Source: Calendula officinalis
Taxonomy: Eukaryota > Streptophyta > Magnoliopsida > Asterales > Asteraceae
Assembly: GCA_963853835.1 (NCBI GenBank)
Contig: OY970824.1
Span: 71,744,372 to 71,808,371 of the forward strand
Length of the DNA stretch: 64,000 bases
Reading direction: 5' to 3'
In this document: piece by piece, positions 34,751-45,475 of the stretch
How positions within the stretch are numbered: position 1 is the first letter of the stretch
Layout: every line of letters begins with the position of its first letter
Position numbers and translations under genes: made by a program
The notes under the pieces: model-generated
What the model was told of the DNA's origin: nothing
The model's input: the letters and a program-made list of their open reading frames with translations, nothing else
Database searches by the model: none

Positions 34751-36511
34751 GAATTTTGTATGCTACCGGGAATATTGTTTATTGAATTTTACATTACATT
34801 CAAAAGAGTTTTACATGACCCAAAAACAGGTCCTTTACGTCAATAAATTTGGTTGTTTGGTTAATTATGGCATGGAACTTGAGGTTTTTAATCTTATATT
34901 AATATTCCTGTTGTGCACCTGATGTAGTAAATAAAATAGCATCCGTCTAGGTCACGCCGGGTCACCGGTTTCAAAAACACCCTACGGGATCGAAACGGGT
35001 CAATTTAAGCAAAAAAAAGGTTAGCTATTCAAGAAATGTATACAAAGTCCCAAGATCCTCCATATTTATGCAAAAAAAAACATGCTAGCACAAACACCAT
35101 GAAGGCCGAATATCAAAATCAAGTGTACTCCCATAGTTCACCAAAAGTTGCTTGACCCAAAGAGAAATGCTTAAAGATTGCTAGCTAAAAGCTATGAAAA
35201 AACGCATATAAAAAGTAAATAAGCAACTGATAGTATAATGTCAATGAACTTTTTGCCCAAGAAAACTAAAAATAATTCTCTCAACCTAACTAATGAACTT
35301 GAGTTTCTAAATTAAAAACTATTACTAATTCATTAGCAGGAAGCATATACTGGCATACTCCATATTCACATACAGCAAGCCACTGAACCAATTGATCAGT
35401 AATGTTGCAGGTGTTAACTTATTATTATCTAAGTTCCTAGGTGAGTAATTTGACATTAGCAAAGGGGAATGACAGTCAACGTAATGATAATTACAACTTT
35501 GACTTCTAAAGGTTAACCTAAGCTGTTAACTTATTATTGTCTACAAGAAGAGATGCTAAGAAGGTTTTTAAATCTGGATGTATACATAGTAATGAAAAGA
35601 TGTAATTTCAGAAGACAACATAAAATTTAAAATTTAAAAGAAATATGTGATTAATAAGTTTTACCTTTAGAAGAATTTCAAAAAATAAACCCCAAAAGAT
35701 GAGTGAAGGTTACCTGAAAAAAGATAAGGAAATCTAACACCGAAGTTGTGAGTGAAAATAACCACGGAACCTGAATTCGAAACCGTCAAAATCGAAAACG
35801 TCAGTGAACCTGAAAATCAATTCGAAACGGTCAAAATCGAAAATGTGATTGAAGATTAGCTGAGGAAGAAGAATTAATGATGTTAATGGAATCAGCGCGT
35901 AGGTACAGTAAGAAGTCGTAGGTTGAGCAGATGGCAGCGTAATTGAAGCAGGAGCTGTCGATGCTTAAGATTGAATAGAGTAAGATGGTTTCGTAGATGG
36001 GAAGTGGTGGCAGAAAGAAGTCGTAAAGATGGTGAATTAACTGAAGCTGGAGCTGGAACGATTCTCGCAACTGTTCATCTAAACTTAAATGTAATATAGT
36101 TAGTTAATACAGTATATTCCTTTAAATATACTTTTGTTAACAAGTCTTTTCGATCCTATAATATTCATGTCACCTAGAATTCTAATTTATTTCTCTAATC
36201 ATTAATATTATTATTTGTAATTTTAGGTTTTTCTAATTTAGCATTGATTAGGGACTTGATTTTCCCCCCACTAATAATAATTATAGGATCGAAATCACCC
36301 AGGCGACCCCAGTAAAAAATTTACTATACCTGAAGCTGGAAGTTAGGAAATGGAATCGATATCACTTGAATAAAAACACCATATAGCAAAGACTTATTTA
36401 TAAAAACACCATCATACGAGCACTAATAAAACCATTCGAGTCCTACAAACATGTATTTCTTATTTATTTATTTTTCATCATAAGAGAATGAGCCATTTTT
36501 CATACAAGGCT
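34751..36511. other. Intergenic
   Basis: No gene recognised. Contains the phrases gggatcgaaacgggtc (34987) and aggatcgaaatcacccagg (36284) in similar context, and duplicated aaccgtcaaaatcgaaaacg / aacggtcaaaatcgaaaatg at 35781 and 35826. A minus ORF at 35831-36070 has no family resemblance. Confidence 0.35.
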
Positions 36512-37411
36512 TCAATCATGGATCTCATTGGTTTTCTTGTCTTTTGATTTAAGGTACCAACCAAGGGCTCCAAGACCAGTGACAAGACCAGCAACAACTG
36601 CATAGTTTTTGTACTTGTCTGTTGACACTCCACTTGTTGATGTGGTGGGCCCGCTTGCTTTTTCACCACCTCCTGAACCACCCGAGCTTGCTGATGTAGG
36701 TTCAGCTTTTTGGCCCTGTAAATTAACAAAGCCAAATACAAATACTTAGCCAAAATTTTAAATTTAAGGAGTCAATGTCATGTTTATGGTTATAATTATT
36801 ACAACAGAGGTTTATGCATTTTAAATTTAAAACACAGTTTTGGGTGAATTTTGACATGTTTGACCCCATTTGATCCAATTTTATTTTAGGTCAACTTTTT
36901 TTAACTTTACTCATGTAAGAGAAAAGGTACTCAAAATCAACCCATTTAATCTATAAATGGGTCAAAATTGCCATTTCTAATTTTAAGAGAATATGTATTG
37001 ACCTGGCGTGCAAGCTTCTCTAACTTCTCTTGCTCGAGTTTCTACACGATCATGAACAAAAATGTTAGTAAAAGAAAATGATAGCAGCAGAAACAAACAT
37101 AATAAGTATATACACTGAAAGAAAATAAAAAAAAAAAAAAACTAAAATCCCACATGATAAGGGGAAGTCCATATAATATATAAGATGTCATGTGAAGTTT
37201 TCTTTAATTTTGTTCTCAAATGGTCCTAAGTTAACTTATATTTAGATTTAATTGCAATACAAATTTCAACATTATATGGCTCAGAAAAAATATGGAAGGA
37301 ATTAAATACCTTGATGTAGATGTTCTCTGCAGCCTTTTCCTCCTCACTAAGTATTTTGCCACTGCTTGATAACCTACGAGACACATATCTAAATGCCTGT
37401 CTTGTTGCCAT
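36512..37411 (-). CDS. Small mitochondrial IF1/At2g27730-like protein
   Basis: Three coding exons, minus strand: 37411-37310, 37041-37003, 36715-36512; 345 nt, 114 aa, GT-AG. Residues 1-19 (MATRQAFRYVSRRLSSSGK) are Arg/Ser-rich like a mitochondrial presequence. Residues 19-47 (KILSEEEKAAENIYIK then KLEQEKLEKLARQ) match the core of the ATPase-inhibitor IF1 family. A Gly/Ser linker follows, and one predicted membrane span at about 85-102 (YAVVAGLVTGLGALGWYL). This architecture fits the plant-specific mitochondrial protein typified by Arabidopsis At2g27730, reported in the inner membrane, probably with complex I; that assignment is from memory. The membrane span is absent from true soluble IF1. 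Likely a non-coding first exon ends at 38363 (donor gtgactt-gtaagt), so the ATG lies in exon 2. Confidence 0.82.
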
Positions 37412-38480
37412 TTTCGTCTTTTATCTTCTTTCACCTTTAACATGATATTGTTCATCAGATATTTACATAATAAAGATCTCATAAACTAGAATGATATGAC
37501 AACTCATTTGCTTCAGATCCAACCAACCTCTTTGAGCTTAATTCCGATTTCATTCCAAGTATATTTTATTCTAGGTTCTCTTAAGTAGACATAATTGACC
37601 TTCAAACACATAATCATTTCCTATAGTGGTATTCAAGCAAAATCAATGACATGAAATGAGCTCTCAAATATACATCCAATTATTGTCCTCAATTTACCTC
37701 AAGTCAAATAAGCTAAAAATTATGACATCAAAACATCCATCTAAGAGCAAACAGCTCCTGAAACTTGAGCTACCCTAATATAACACCCTCAAGAGCGCAT
37801 GAAATCAATGGCACTTGTAAAACATAATTCAAATAGTGATAACTGAGGGAGAATTTGGATATATTTACAACTTCTTATCTCTCATATTCTAGTGTTTTAG
37901 TTATCAAATAATTTTATTCTACTGAATGCCCAGTTTGCAATTTTCATAAGAGGGATGGATAGAGTATATATTGGTGTATATCAGTTTTGTATAACAACAC
38001 AAAGAAAATAAGATACTTATTTCAAATCCATGGCTGCTAAATAGCAAACCACACAGGTGTATGATCCGCCAATTTATAATACAACTGCTCACATCAAATT
38101 GCAGACGAATTTAACCAAATTCATGGCAGCTAAATAGCAAAACACACAGGTGTATGATCCTATATCAAAATTTACAACAGTAACTGCTCTAATTAGAAGG
38201 CAAATGAGTTTAGTACCAGCGAACAGATTGAATGCCAATATATAAAAATCCGTCGGTTTGACGGTGAATTATGCAATGAATCTGTATCGATTATCAAAAC
38301 CTAACGACAAAAAACAACATACAAGAAGAAATGCCGGAATCCGTTGCAGAGAAGATACTTACAAGTCACCTTGAGATAGATCGAGAAGGAAAAAGAGGTT
38401 TTGGGTTTAAAGTTTGACGGTTTGAGAATACCAAACTTGGAACGGAAGAAGCTACTAGTATCTTGCCTGCTTCCAGAAAT
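37412..38480 (-). promoter_or_regulatory. Probable 5' UTR intron and leader of the At2g27730-like gene
   Basis: On the minus strand a C/T-rich leader (about 38480-38363) ends at a strong donor (CTT|GTAAGT), and an acceptor (taaag|gtgaaag) lies just above the ATG at about 37435. The ~930-bp space between has no ORF and includes a near-duplicate ctaaatagcaaa.cacacagg phrase at 38038 and 38132. A 5' UTR intron is inferred from these sites only. Confidence 0.4.
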
Positions 38481-38529
38481 TGCTTTACCCGTTTTAGTTT
38501 TGGGCTTATATTCTGGCCCAAGCAACCCA

Positions 38530-38880
38530 AGGTGGGTAATCTGTTCTATTAAAAATCATACAACATGAATTTACTAAATAAATAATATCTATTTATAAAC
38601 TAACATACTAATAATAATATATTTTATTTAATAAATAAATAATAGTAACATTTTTCTCGAGAAATGTTATACGTAATTTATACAACCAAATTACTTAAAT
38701 CAAGTTTTGTATTACTCTGGTTTGAGTTTCAGTTAACCCTGATCTACGAATGACAAACATTTCCACCTATTTTAACGTATCAAAGCTTTGCAGACAGACT
38801 CAAAAACCTATTTCAAATGTCGATTTATTCATGATGTACGTAGCTATCCAACATGCAACAGTAACCGAGGAGGGGGCAAC
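38530..38880. other. Intergenic
   Basis: AT-rich stretch upstream of the At2g27730-like gene. Nothing recognised. Confidence 0.35.
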
Positions 38881-38886
38881 CAATTC

Positions 38887-39310
38887 TGGGCCGGATATAA
38901 TAACCTATTGTACCCTAATAAATGGATAATGCAAGAAGAAGAAAACTAATGAGGTCTTCGAGAAATTTGAAAAAATGGTTTAAATTTGACTCCTGATATT
39001 ACTTACAACAGTTTGTTACATGGATTCTCTCATACAAGTGATTCTATAGCTGCTAGAGAACTCGTTAATGAGATGAAAACCAAATAGCCAGACTCCTTAT
39101 TTATGCACTTACAGTATCTTGTTACATGAAATGTCCAAAAAAACCCAATGTTCTGACGCATTGGTTATTTTCCATTCAATGGGAAACAATAAATAAATGG
39201 AAAATGTTAGTTTGTATAATATTTTGATTGATGGTTTTAGCAAATGCAAGACAAGATTCTTGCGTGATTATACTACTTTTTCAATGTTGCTAGGCTTTAT
39301 CCCAAATGTA
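38887..39310 (+). pseudogene. Pentatricopeptide repeat (PPR) pseudogene fragment
   Basis: Two consecutive P-type PPR motifs can be read in shifted frames: ITYCTLINGxCKKKKTNE (x is a stop) and, after a frameshift, LTPDITYNSLLHGFSHTSD ending in a stop at KTK. Degraded traces continue to about 39300 (ILIDGFSKCKT-like, frame 39197). PPR proteins bind organellar RNA. This copy has stops and frameshifts and lacks start and targeting peptide, so it is dead. Confidence 0.7.
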
Positions 39311-39521
39311 GGACAAGATTCTCATGTGCAAACTATTAATCAGAAGCTAACAAATGTCGAAAGAATAGATGGTAGAATACCTAATTTAACATCTCAGTTA
39401 ATTTCATAAAGTCCATAACAAACGTTACCTACAAGACAAATATTCCACATGAATCTTCATCCATTAACAATCCCATAAGTCCATAAACAAAGAAACCACA
39501 TGGGTTCTGGAACATAAACAT

Positions 39522-40708
39522 TCACTCTATATCAGCAACATCTTTATTTCCATCTTCATCTCCATCTACATCTACATCACCGGTTTCATGTGCTTCACCA
39601 TTCTCAGTTGCAGGCTCTTCTGTTTTGCCTTTTTTAGCTTCCTTTGATTTAGAAGACTCGGATTTTCTTTTAGAATTCTTACGCTTGAACTCTGGAACCA
39701 TATACAAATAATTGTTAGCATCACAGATTATATAAAAAAAACTAGCAATATTATGATGATCCAATGCCATGTAATTGTAATCTTATACCAAAATTATTAT
39801 CTTCAATACTTTTAACTAAGTTGTACTCATTTCAATTTAGCTTTCGCCAATAAAAGGCTGATAAAACTAGTATTTATTAAAATAAATAGTAAGAATATAA
39901 AAGCATGCATATACTTCATTTTAGAAGGTTAACCAACCTTCAAGAGAGGTTCTTAGAGAAGCAACAAATTCTGGAAACTCTATTTCTTCGAGCGCTTTGA
40001 ATACATCTTCAGCACTAATTGTTTGTCTCTTCGCTTCCTTGCATATATCATTTGCCCTGCAAATTTCCACATAATGAGTTGTGAAATTAATTGAATTAGC
40101 ATCAGCCTCTATAACACTGTTCAACACAACATTTATATTTATTAGTTCATTCCCCTAAAGATCTAACAAAAGATACTGTCTCTGAAAAGGCAAAACCTGT
40201 AAAAGAACTCCAGATACAAATTTTTCTTCGTAAAGAAGCAATCATTTCAGTTGAAATGAAGAACTGCTACACACAACTTCAGTTGGTATGTTTCCCAAGC
40301 AAAAGTAACAATATTAAACTATCCCTAAACACAAGAACATCACAAAATTTAACCAGTACATAGGTAAATTTTACGATTCAACTTTGGATCTCAATTTGCA
40401 ATTAGAGAATGCAATACACAGATGATGGGGGTATTCGATATGTTACACAAATTATATCAAATTCTGCATTTGAAATTGAAATGCGAAGGGATAAAAATGT
40501 TTACTAACGTAGCGGAAAGGTAATGAATGAAGATTCGGGAGCTTTCAGAGAAGGCGGCGAGAGAATCCTTAAGGACTTGAATATCACCACCGTCTTCTGA
40601 TATTTGTGACAGTTTATCCTTTACAAGCCTTCTTACTATGGCCTTAGGCAGCTCCTCCGCTTCTGCCACCACTTTCTCCGTCACCTTCGGCGTTGTGGCC
40701 GTCGCCAT
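39522..40708 (-). CDS. DPB4: DNA polymerase epsilon subunit 3/DPB4-like histone-fold protein (NF-YB11 type)
   Basis: Three exons, minus strand: 40708-40509, 40056-39938, 39691-39522; 489 nt, 162 aa, GT-AG. The histone fold spans about residues 19-105: ELPKAIVRRLVKDKLSQI, then FSESSRIFIHYLSATANDIC, then KRQTISAEDVFKALEEIEFP. This is the H2B/NF-YB-like fold of the small subunit of DNA polymerase epsilon (yeast Dpb4, human POLE3), which pairs with a Dpb3/NF-YC-like partner in leading-strand replication and histone handling. The C-terminus is Lys/Ser-rich then strongly acidic (GDVDVDGDEDGNKDVADIE), as in POLE3. The Arabidopsis relative is annotated NF-YB11; the DNA-contact residues of true NF-YB are not conserved in this group. 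The ATG is the first in the frame and sits about 30 bp after a purine-rich leader. Confidence 0.92.
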
Positions 40709-40970
40709 AGCTCGTAGGTATTCTTCTCCTTCTCCGCCTCGATCTCTGGTAATTCGCAGTGTGTTTGATTTGGGAATCTAGGGTTTCTTTCCCGCCATTG
40801 TTTGGGGAATTGGTTTTTATATGTAAGAGTGGACCGACCCGATTTTGAAACTAGATCCGAAGGGTCAGGATCCCCGATGACTCCATACCTTGGTACCCGA
40901 CTAAATCTGGGTGACCGTTTCGTCCCATTACATTTCACGTGTAATTAATGATATTTTTATGAGGGTTTGT

Positions 40971-41286
40971 TTAGGCTATGCGATATTGGACATCAATGGG
41001 GTATGTGGTTTTGTCCCATGTGGCAACCCACCACACTAAAAAAATGGAACACCATCCCCCCCACCACACACACCGTTCTTGCATGTGAAAGGGGCCCCAC
41101 CATCTCACTCACACATGCTCCCTCCACATCGTTTCTTCACGTTGTTGTGGCCATAGATCCATCACGCCTTGCCTCCACATGTGGAGGGGGGGTGGTGTTT
41201 GCTTTTTCTTCCACACCGTGGCCCTTGCCACCCCTTGCCACCTCACCACCACGCCATCCGGCGTGGTCCCATACCATGCAGCCTTA
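40971..41286. mobile_element. Tourist/PIF-like MITE with TTA duplications, copy 1
   Basis: Element 40974-41283 (310 bp) flanked by TTA on both sides (40971-40973, 41284-41286). Ends form an imperfect inverted pair: left GGCTATGCGATATTGGAC, right gtcccataccatgcagcc. The interior is GC-rich with many caccac phrases. TTA duplication is the PIF/Harbinger rule. Located about 260 bp upstream of the DPB4 ATG. Confidence 0.75.
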
Positions 41287-41694
41287 GGGAGTGATAAATG
41301 TACCACATCTTTTAATGAACACACCACAAGTAATGCTTTATATGTTTGTACAGTTTGCAGTAATACTTGTACGTTGTGATATATAAATCAAAAGTTGTGG
41401 TGTAAAAATTAATTCACGGTTTGGTTGCTCATGTGATTGAACCAGGTCACATGTAGTATATATTATGCATGGTAAATAGTACATGTATTAATAAAATTAA
41501 TTTTAAAGTTTGGTCTTGGGTTTGTTCACCGTTATCGAGGTTTGATCAGAAGAAAAAAAAGTAATAGAACACTAATATGGGAGCATTAATTAAATTTGGT
41601 TTGATCACCACTACGCCAGTATAAATACTAAATATGATAAATAGTATTAGTGAATATAAGTAAAAGATTTCATGAATCAATATCTTTTATTTAA
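41287..41694. other. Intergenic
   Basis: AT-rich sequence between two transposons. Nothing recognised. Confidence 0.35.
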
Positions 41695-41703
41695 TAATAT
41701 TTT

Positions 41704-42684
41704 GAGTAAATTACACGGTTCGATAAAAGTTTTGAATTTGATCCCTAAGTCTCAGAAAGTAAACGAATAGTCCCTAAATACGAAAATTTGTCACGTTTTT
41801 TATCCCTAATACTAACCCTGATAAGAACATGTTTGTTGCGTCGTAAGAGGCTTTTAAATTAGTAAACGAAGCATTTTGTATTTTGTCACTATGATATGAA
41901 GCTTAGGCTATCCGGTATGGGTATCACATGTGGTACCTAATTTTCCCGCCACATCATCGTCACCTCAGCAACCACACCACCACCACACCACATCATTTCT
42001 AGGGAATACCTACCACACCGCACCACACAACACCATTTTATTCCATTAAATTTTAAATAAAATAAAATATAAAATACCCACCACCCAATCACAACCCACC
42101 TTAGATCAAAAAGCAACCCCCAACACCCTGTGGCCTCCCGTTGTGCGTTGCATGCCCCCTCCACGCCCACCCCCCACGCCATTGGGGCGGGGCGGTGTTC
42201 CTCAACACCACCACGCCGTGGCCCCTCCACATCACCCCCCACGCCCCTTGAATTTGGTCCCATACCATGCAGCCTTAGAATCGCATCATCAATAAATATA
42301 GGCCATAATTAAATGTGCCCTGGCTGTAAGAAGTGTTTTAAAGTTGTTGAAGTTTATGCTGATGGTAAAAAGATGCACATTGATGATGATAGGTATTTAA
42401 ATCAAAGTAATTGTAAGAGGAAAATGTGTAGCGTTGAAGAGATCAAGAATTAAAATCAAAATGTGTGTTCTAGTGTATGTGCCCATAGAGATGACAAAGA
42501 TGGTGAGGATGAGGGTAAAATTATCATTTAAAAAAGTTTAACTGCAAATTTTAACTGAGGTTAGTATTATGGATCAAAAGGGTGACAACATTTCATATTT
42601 AGGGACTATTTGTGTAAATTCTGAGAATTAGGGGTTAAATTCAAACTTTTTTCAAACTACAAGTATTATTCGTGTATTTTACTA
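41704..42684. mobile_element. Mutator-like non-autonomous element, copy C (interrupted)
   Basis: Left end GAGTAAATTACACGGTTCGA with tttgaatttgatccctaag; right end inverted (ttaaattcaaac ... gtgtattttacta). Flanks taatatttt (41695-41703) and taataattt (42685-42693) agree at 8 of 9 bases. Termini belong to the same family as copies A and B but are more diverged. It carries a TTA-flanked MITE (41906-42274) inside, which accounts for over a third of its length. Confidence 0.75.
41903..42277. mobile_element. Tourist/PIF-like MITE with TTA duplications, copy 2
   Basis: Element 41906-42274 (369 bp), TTA at 41903-41905 and 42275-42277. Left GGCTATCCGGTATGGGTATC, right ggtcccataccatgcagcc. The interior is rich in caccacac and ccccacgcc like copy 1. 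Nested in Mutator-like copy C, so younger than it. Confidence 0.78.
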
Positions 42685-42693
42685 TAATAATTT

Positions 42694-43130
42694 ATACAGA
42701 AAAGAGGAATAGGTAAAATTCTGGATTGAGGTTGACTTGATGAATTTGGTGCTAAATTACCCATTTCCCTCGTCCCTTTTCATGTCGCTTAACCAAAGAG
42801 GATAAACAATGGCACCCAACAGAAGTGTAGTACCAACGGGTCCTCCAACCAAAGGGCCAGCCGAAGGGAAGGGCTTCTGCCCTTGGCAACAGTTTACTAC
42901 TTGCTAAGATGATTGAATGGATAGTATGATCTAAGCCAACAGTTTTGTCCATATCATCATTTTATATAATTTGGATGTCGAGTAAGCCATATACGAATGT
43001 TCTAACCATGTATATGAACAACAAGAAATAACTTTAGGGGTTTTCTTTATAATAAAAAAGACGACTCAACTACAAAAAATAAGAAAGCTATCTAGATGAT
43101 TTAAATTAAAAAATGTAGCTTTTTACATCA
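42694..43130. other. Intergenic
   Basis: No gene recognised. The AT-rich right part gives the Helitron insertion site (A at 43130). Confidence 0.35.
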
Positions 43131-43734
43131 TCTATACTACTTTAGACAGTTGTATATACATTATCCACCCTTATAAAACATGAATTGGTGGTATAAAAAA
43201 GTAGTGTTGTACAAATCACAATAAACCCCAAACCATGTTTAGTATCTTTATCTCTATTAAAAGAAGCTTTTTTTGAATTTGTTTGCCACCTCATTGCTGA
43301 GTCATGTATGCCACCTTTAATCCAGCAAAGCAATAACGGCTTTTCAATGACATATGTCTGCCACATATGCATTTTAACAGTGATGAAGAGGTTGCAATAA
43401 GTTTTCAATACGTGTGCCATAGAAACCGGAAGCACTCTACAGTTTTTTTTAGCGTTTATCGTTCATCTTCTAGATGTGAAGACACTGAATTATTATCTTC
43501 CAAAATTGAATTTAGGGTTTATGATTACGGGTCAAATTGGCCGATTTACTATTTACTCTTCAATTTTTCAGGTTAGGGATTTCAGAATTGAAATTACTTT
43601 ATCAATTTACATGATCAATTTTTTTTGTATTGTTGATAAACATTCTTCATCGTTCCACAGATATTGAACAAAGAAGGGGATATGGAATTGGAATGATGCA
43701 GTTCTCAAAATTTTTCTCAAGTTCTCCTTTGCTT

Positions 43735-44170
43735 TCAAGACGGTTACGATTCTTGAAAGTCAATACTCATGTTCATCATTCTGCTTGCATGAATCAAAAA
43801 CATCTTTTAAGGTTCATATAATCAAAACTGAGAAAAGAACTTGACGAGGTAATCTGTTGTTGTCGTTGATTTGTTGTTCATATTGATTTCTGTTTGTGAC
43901 TTCTTTCTTATTTTTTCAGGTTGTAATTTTTCTGGATGGAAATCATGGAACGTATCTGACATTAAGAGAAGTGTTTGAGAGCTTGGATTTAACTGGGTAG
44001 TTAAATAATATTATAAATTGTCAATATAAATGTTTATTTTATTAAATTAATCAGTCCAGCTTATGGTATTCAGAATTAATTGTGCAGCTATGACCTGAAT
44101 GTTGATATGTTAGATGTGCATGCAGACAAGAGCAGGTATTCACAGATCTTAAAGCAAGTAAATACCAAGT
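43735..44170 (+). pseudogene. AMP deaminase fragment (captured)
   Basis: Three intron-separated pieces match plant AMP deaminase (purine nucleotide catabolism; AMP to IMP). Exon a, to 43848: RFLKVNTHVHHSACMNQKH, including the metal-binding HVHH motif, with one stop just after LLRFI (43818-43820). Exon b 43920-43996: VVIFLDGNHGTYLTLREVFE then SLDLTG. Exon c 44088-44134: YDLNVDMLDVHADKS. Right after it, a short piece (LKASKYQ, about 44146-44169, followed by gtaag) belongs further downstream in the enzyme, so an internal deletion removed the part between. Most of the enzyme is missing. Dead fragment inside the Helitron. Confidence 0.85.
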
Positions 44171-44797
44171 AAGTTGATCCTAAATAGTGCTTAAATTTCC
44201 TCTGTTTAAGTGCTTGCTTTAGCTATTTAGAAATAATCTGCATTGTTGTCTTTATGTGGTGTACACATATTTGATTGACTTGAGTGTTATTCACAAGTCA
44301 CTAATAATTAGAATCTTCCAAGTACTCAATATGTGATTATTATAACTTCAAACAATGTAAATTAACCTTTTTTTTTTCTTATTTTAACTATCCCAATTTA
44401 TTAAGTTATCTAATCATTTTTTTCATCTTAGTGTTTCTTACAATGGATGTGGTTAACACCTATGTTGTGGTTAACACGTTACATTGATAACTTCAATCTG
44501 GACATAGAGAAACAACATTTACTGACTCATATTAACTCTTTTAAGTTTCAGAATTCTATGGTAAATTCAATCCGAGGTGGGAAAATGGGTAGGTCGGGCA
44601 GTCTATGTGACAGGTCAAAATAGGAACTTTTTTTGTATTGGTTGAAACGGGCCATATTGGATTTACCCTAAGCACTCTTTTTCCTTTCGAACTCATGTAA
44701 ATTTTGTTGCAAAACTATTATAGCACAATAATTTTATAGATTTGTTGGATAAAACAGTCCCTTTGTTGTATTAATCTTGTGTTTTTGAATTCTAACA

Positions 44798-45172
44798 GGG
44801 ACCTGCTCGCCTATTTGGATCTTCAATTTGTTCCAAGGACTTGATTAGTGTTTCTAGGGTATTTATAATTGCATACGCTAATTTACATTATATTTATATT
44901 TTAAATCAGTTATTAAATACTAAGATTTATATTTATTCACGTTATTCCACAAGAAGTTGTTCAGACTCTTCTTTTAGCTTGTAAAAGTGGTTCATTTGAC
45001 TCTGAAAATAAAGAAGTCAGCAATGTTATTGCTCCAGCCGGTCAAATGCTTTATCTGGTCAACATTATTAACTTAATCCTTATTCCTTAATATTATTATT
45101 TCAAATTGTTTCTTAAATAATGATTTGGTGTAATTGTAGTTGTTTGCTATGGTGGTTGAATCTGATGATGCA
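44798..45172 (+). pseudogene. Replication factor C small-subunit (RFC2/RFC4-like) fragment (captured)
   Basis: Three pieces with splice-like borders match the C-terminal part of a clamp-loader small subunit. About 44801-44856: GPARLFGSSICSKDLISVS. About 44939-45055: VIPQEVVQTLLLACKSGSFD then SENKEVSNVIAPAGQM (a GYP-type tract is altered or shortened). About 45141-45172: LFAMVVESDDA after a tgtag acceptor. Lacks the ATPase domain, so non-functional. Same orientation as the AMP deaminase fragment upstream. Confidence 0.78.
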
Positions 45173-45370
45173 TTTTAATAAATACTTCGTAGTTACAATT
45201 TAGGAATTTTATTTATGTTTTATATACTGCATTCACTCTCGACTTCCTCAGCTTGTGGTTTTTCCCGATTCGGGTTTCCTCGTAAATCTCCATGTCATTT
45301 TTAATTTACTGCATTATATATATTTCGTTATGTCACCGGTTACATATTGATTACTTTGAAATTTTTAATG

Positions 45371-45403
45371 GCAGCCCGTGATTTATCACGGGTTATAGCC
45401 TAG
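45371..45403 (+). other. Helitron 3' hairpin and CTAG terminus
   Basis: Eight-bp stem CCCGTGAT/ATCACGGG with a TT loop, then TTATAGC, then CTAG and T. This is the replication terminator structure of rolling-circle transposons. Confidence 0.8.
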
Positions 45404-45475
45404 TCTTATCTTAATTTTGATTGGTGGATATCGCACTGATTACTCTACGAAACACCTTAATACACCTTCTAAATT

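Larger units (their letters stand above)
43131..45403 (+). mobile_element. Helitron carrying two host gene fragments
   Basis: 2273 bp. 5' end TCTATACTACTTTAGACAG preceded by A (43130). 3' end has the hairpin CCCGTGATTTATCACGGG (45375-45392), seven bases later CTAG (45400-45403), then T (45404): TC...CTAG between A and T without target duplication is the Helitron rule. No Rep/helicase, so non-autonomous. The cargo is a broken AMP deaminase piece (43735-44170) and a broken replication factor C piece (44798-45172), both in the element's + orientation and both retaining introns. Confidence 0.8.

Noticed and set aside
40967..41379. Plus and minus ORFs of 60-106 aa
   Set aside because: Explained by the GC-rich, stop-poor interior of the TTA-flanked MITE.
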